From NCBI GenBank assembly GCA_021740845.1, contig JAIOYZ010000024.1, positions 1-61,380 on the forward strand: DNA of 61,380 bases, in the 5' to 3' direction. This document shows, piece after piece, positions 60,202 through 61,380 of the stretch. The position numbers and the translations under genes were made by a program. The notes beneath the pieces were generated by a model, which was given only the letters and a program-made list of their open reading frames with translations, was not told the DNA's origin and did no database searches. Each line of letters starts with the position of its first letter. Positions within the stretch are counted from its first letter, which is position 1. This DNA is from Bacteroidia bacterium (GTDB lineage: Bacteria > Bacteroidota > Bacteroidia > UKL13-3).

Positions 60202-61104
60202 CTACTTTTTATACAATTCCAAAGTAGACAAAAGGAGCTTTTTGACTTCAAAACGAAGGTTGGCTGGTGCGAGAACTTTTACTTGATCGCCCATGAGGAG
60301 GATTTGTTGGATTAGTTCATAGTTTGGAATTAGGTTCAAAACGAATATAACTGCATCTCTTGTTTCAGATTCTATGTATTGAGAGGAATGCAAGGGTGAA
60401 GCGTTTAAATATTTTGCTTGCAAGGGTGTGAGCTCCAAGCGTACTTTTTGCATTTCATTATCTGAATAATTTAAACCAATTATTTGTTCAAATTTCTTCC
60501 TTGCTTCTATGTTGTTCTTGGCTACAAATGTTTTTGTTTCCATATCCAAATCAGAAATTCGGTCGCAGCCAAAGGTTCTGTAATCTCCCTCTTTAATTTC
60601 ACCAATTACATACCAGCGATACTGGTATTGTTTCAATAATATTGGTTTGATCCGATAGGCTGTAATTTTATTGGTATGGTAATTTGTATGCTTAAAATTT
60701 ATATACCGCTTATTCTGTATGGCAAATAAAATATTTCTTAGGTTCTCAACTCCCTGCAAACGGAGCTTAGAATCAAACTGAACCAATTGCATCAGCTCTG
60801 CCATGCGTTTCTTCCCTCCTATTTCAATTCCTGTGGATTGAGATAGCTGCATAAAATTTAGAAAGAGTTCTACTTCAAAATCATTTGACTTCTCAAATAA
60901 ATATCCCTTTTCACTGGCATCATATATAATATCGAGCCCAAATTCATTGCGCATTTGTTCAATATACCTTGCTATGGTTCGATCCGATTTCCCCAATTCA
61001 TGCGATTCAAGAAAGGCTTTCAATTCTACTAATGAGGTGCTTTTTTGCCTACTCAATTTCTCTAGTATTAAAGCATAAATATGTAAGGTTGCATGTGTGG
61101 CCAT
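60202..61104 (-). CDS. WYL-domain transcriptional regulator
   Basis: 300 residues from the ATG giving MATHATLHIYALILEKL; an in-frame TTG 9 bases upstream is less likely. N-terminal helix-turn-helix (LVELKAFLESHELGKSDRTIARYIEQM), a YDASEKGYLFEK wing, and a WYL domain near residues 140-200 (INFKHTNYHTNKITAYRIKPILLKQYQYRWYVIGEI). WYL regulators sense nucleic-acid or nucleotide ligands and often control defence or DNA-damage genes. No defence gene is seen inside the window; the upstream side runs off its edge. Confidence 0.88.
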   Translation of the reverse strand: MATHATLHIYALILEKLSRQKSTSLVELKAFLESHELGKSDRTIARYIEQMRNEFGLDIIYDASEKGYLFEKSNDFEVELFLNFMQLSQSTGIEIGGKKRMAELMQLVQFDSKLRLQGVENLRNILFAIQNKRYINFKHTNYHTNKITAYRIKPILLKQYQYRWYVIGEIKEGDYRTFGCDRISDLDMETKTFVAKNNIEARKKFEQIIGLNYSDNEMQKVRLELTPLQAKYLNASPLHSSQYIESETRDAVIFVLNLIPNYELIQQILLMGDQVKVLAPANLRFEVKKLLLSTLELYKK

Positions 61105-61192
61105 GAAGGGCAAATTAGGGAAAGTTATTTAAACAGCCATTGAAGGTTACTTTCTGCTGCTTTGAAAAATCTGCCTTGAAAGGATGTTTTGT

Positions 61193-61214
61193 CCCTTTTT
61201 GCTTGATCAAAAAG
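61193..61214. repeat. Palindrome CCTTTTTG...CAAAAAGG
   Basis: Eight-bp arms around CTTGAT, followed by AACCAAAAAATCAAG. Similar dispersed sequences are, in my experience, frequent in Bacteroidota genomes near regulatory or mobile junctions. Function unknown. Confidence 0.5.
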
Positions 61215-61247
61215 GAACCAAAAAATCAAGACTTATTTCTGTACCTG

Positions 61248-61369
61248 GTCATTGTAAAAAATAAATAGCTGCTGCGCGACCCAAGCCGCAAGGCTGATTT
61301 TGCTTGAGTATAGCCTTGCTCGTGGGTCACTTTCACCGGCCAGCCGCACGTATTTATTTTAACAATGAC
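61248..61369. repeat. ~120-bp nested inverted-repeat element
   Basis: Outer imperfect arms GTCATTGTAAAAAATAAATA and TATTTATTTTAACAATGAC; inner pairs GACCCA/TGGGTC and AAGGCT/AGCCTT. The interior is more GC-rich than its surroundings. It could be a MITE-like element or a structured RNA; there is no reading frame. Confidence 0.55.
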
Positions 61370-61380
61370 TGGCGGTTCAG

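Overview
The window is AT-rich chromosomal DNA of a member of the Bacteroidota. Four things point there: type IX secretion (a PorQ homologue and cargo with both type A and type B C-terminal sorting domains), LruC/DUF4842 lipoproteins and DUF4919, promoters of the TAnnTTTG type, and an ExbB-ExbD-ExbD-TonB cluster. Secreted proteins, gliding-type PKD proteins and a complete Nuo complex suggest an aerobic, probably free-living or gliding lineage. Genus cannot be read from the sequence.

Layout. 1-4.1 kb: two paralogous LruC lipoproteins (the first cut by the window edge). 4.3-8 kb: htpG, then porQ-cmk. 8-12.4 kb: a class II Fic protein with an operator-like dyad and a GH92 alpha-mannosidase. 12.3-15.1 kb: a broken ORF6N gene, a membrane methyltransferase-like protein, an MBL hydrolase and two secreted TonB-C-terminal proteins. 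15.2-20.2 kb: a 1670-residue PKD/T9SS type B protein. 20.5-25 kb: a Mur ligase (Mpl-like), then an accessory stretch with a DUF4143 ATPase, DUF4919 protein and a two-gene nucleotidyltransferase module flanked by a ~107 bp direct repeat. 25-30 kb: valS, rplS, trmD. 30-36 kb: ExbB-ExbD-ExbD-TonB, a small membrane protein, a PstS-like lipoprotein and a TPR protein, in one direction. 36-48.9 kb: nuoA to nuoN, with a short NuoG. 49.4-53.6 kb: serC-serA-DUF1015-mazG. 53.7-57.8 kb: beta-barrel protein, rhomboid protease, phosphoesterase and M43 metalloprotease. 57.9-58.6 kb: tRNA-Ser followed by dense hairpin-forming repeats. 58.9-61.4 kb: an unrecognised protein, a WYL regulator and a nested inverted-repeat element.

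Most of the window is ordinary core metabolism and envelope biology. The strongest unexplained signal is not a gene. The near-palindrome GGTTTGAACC (extended CGGTTTGAACCAA) occurs 16 times on the two strands, plus two GGTTCGAACC variants, inside and between unrelated genes. Three copies sit in the nuoA-mazG gap at starts 150 and 100 bp apart, and two sit beside intrinsic terminators. It behaves like a highly iterated genomic word such as a DNA-uptake sequence or an architectural site.

A second layer is strict 7-bp tandem repeats in two families (NNCTRGC, and CTTAAAA/CTTAACA/CCCAAAA), resembling the cyanobacterial STRR class. A third is a REP-like hairpin family with compensatory changes near 58 kb. 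The short duplication around the nucleotidyltransferase module and the operator-like palindromes at the Fic and DUF4143 genes are the main mobile or regulatory leads.
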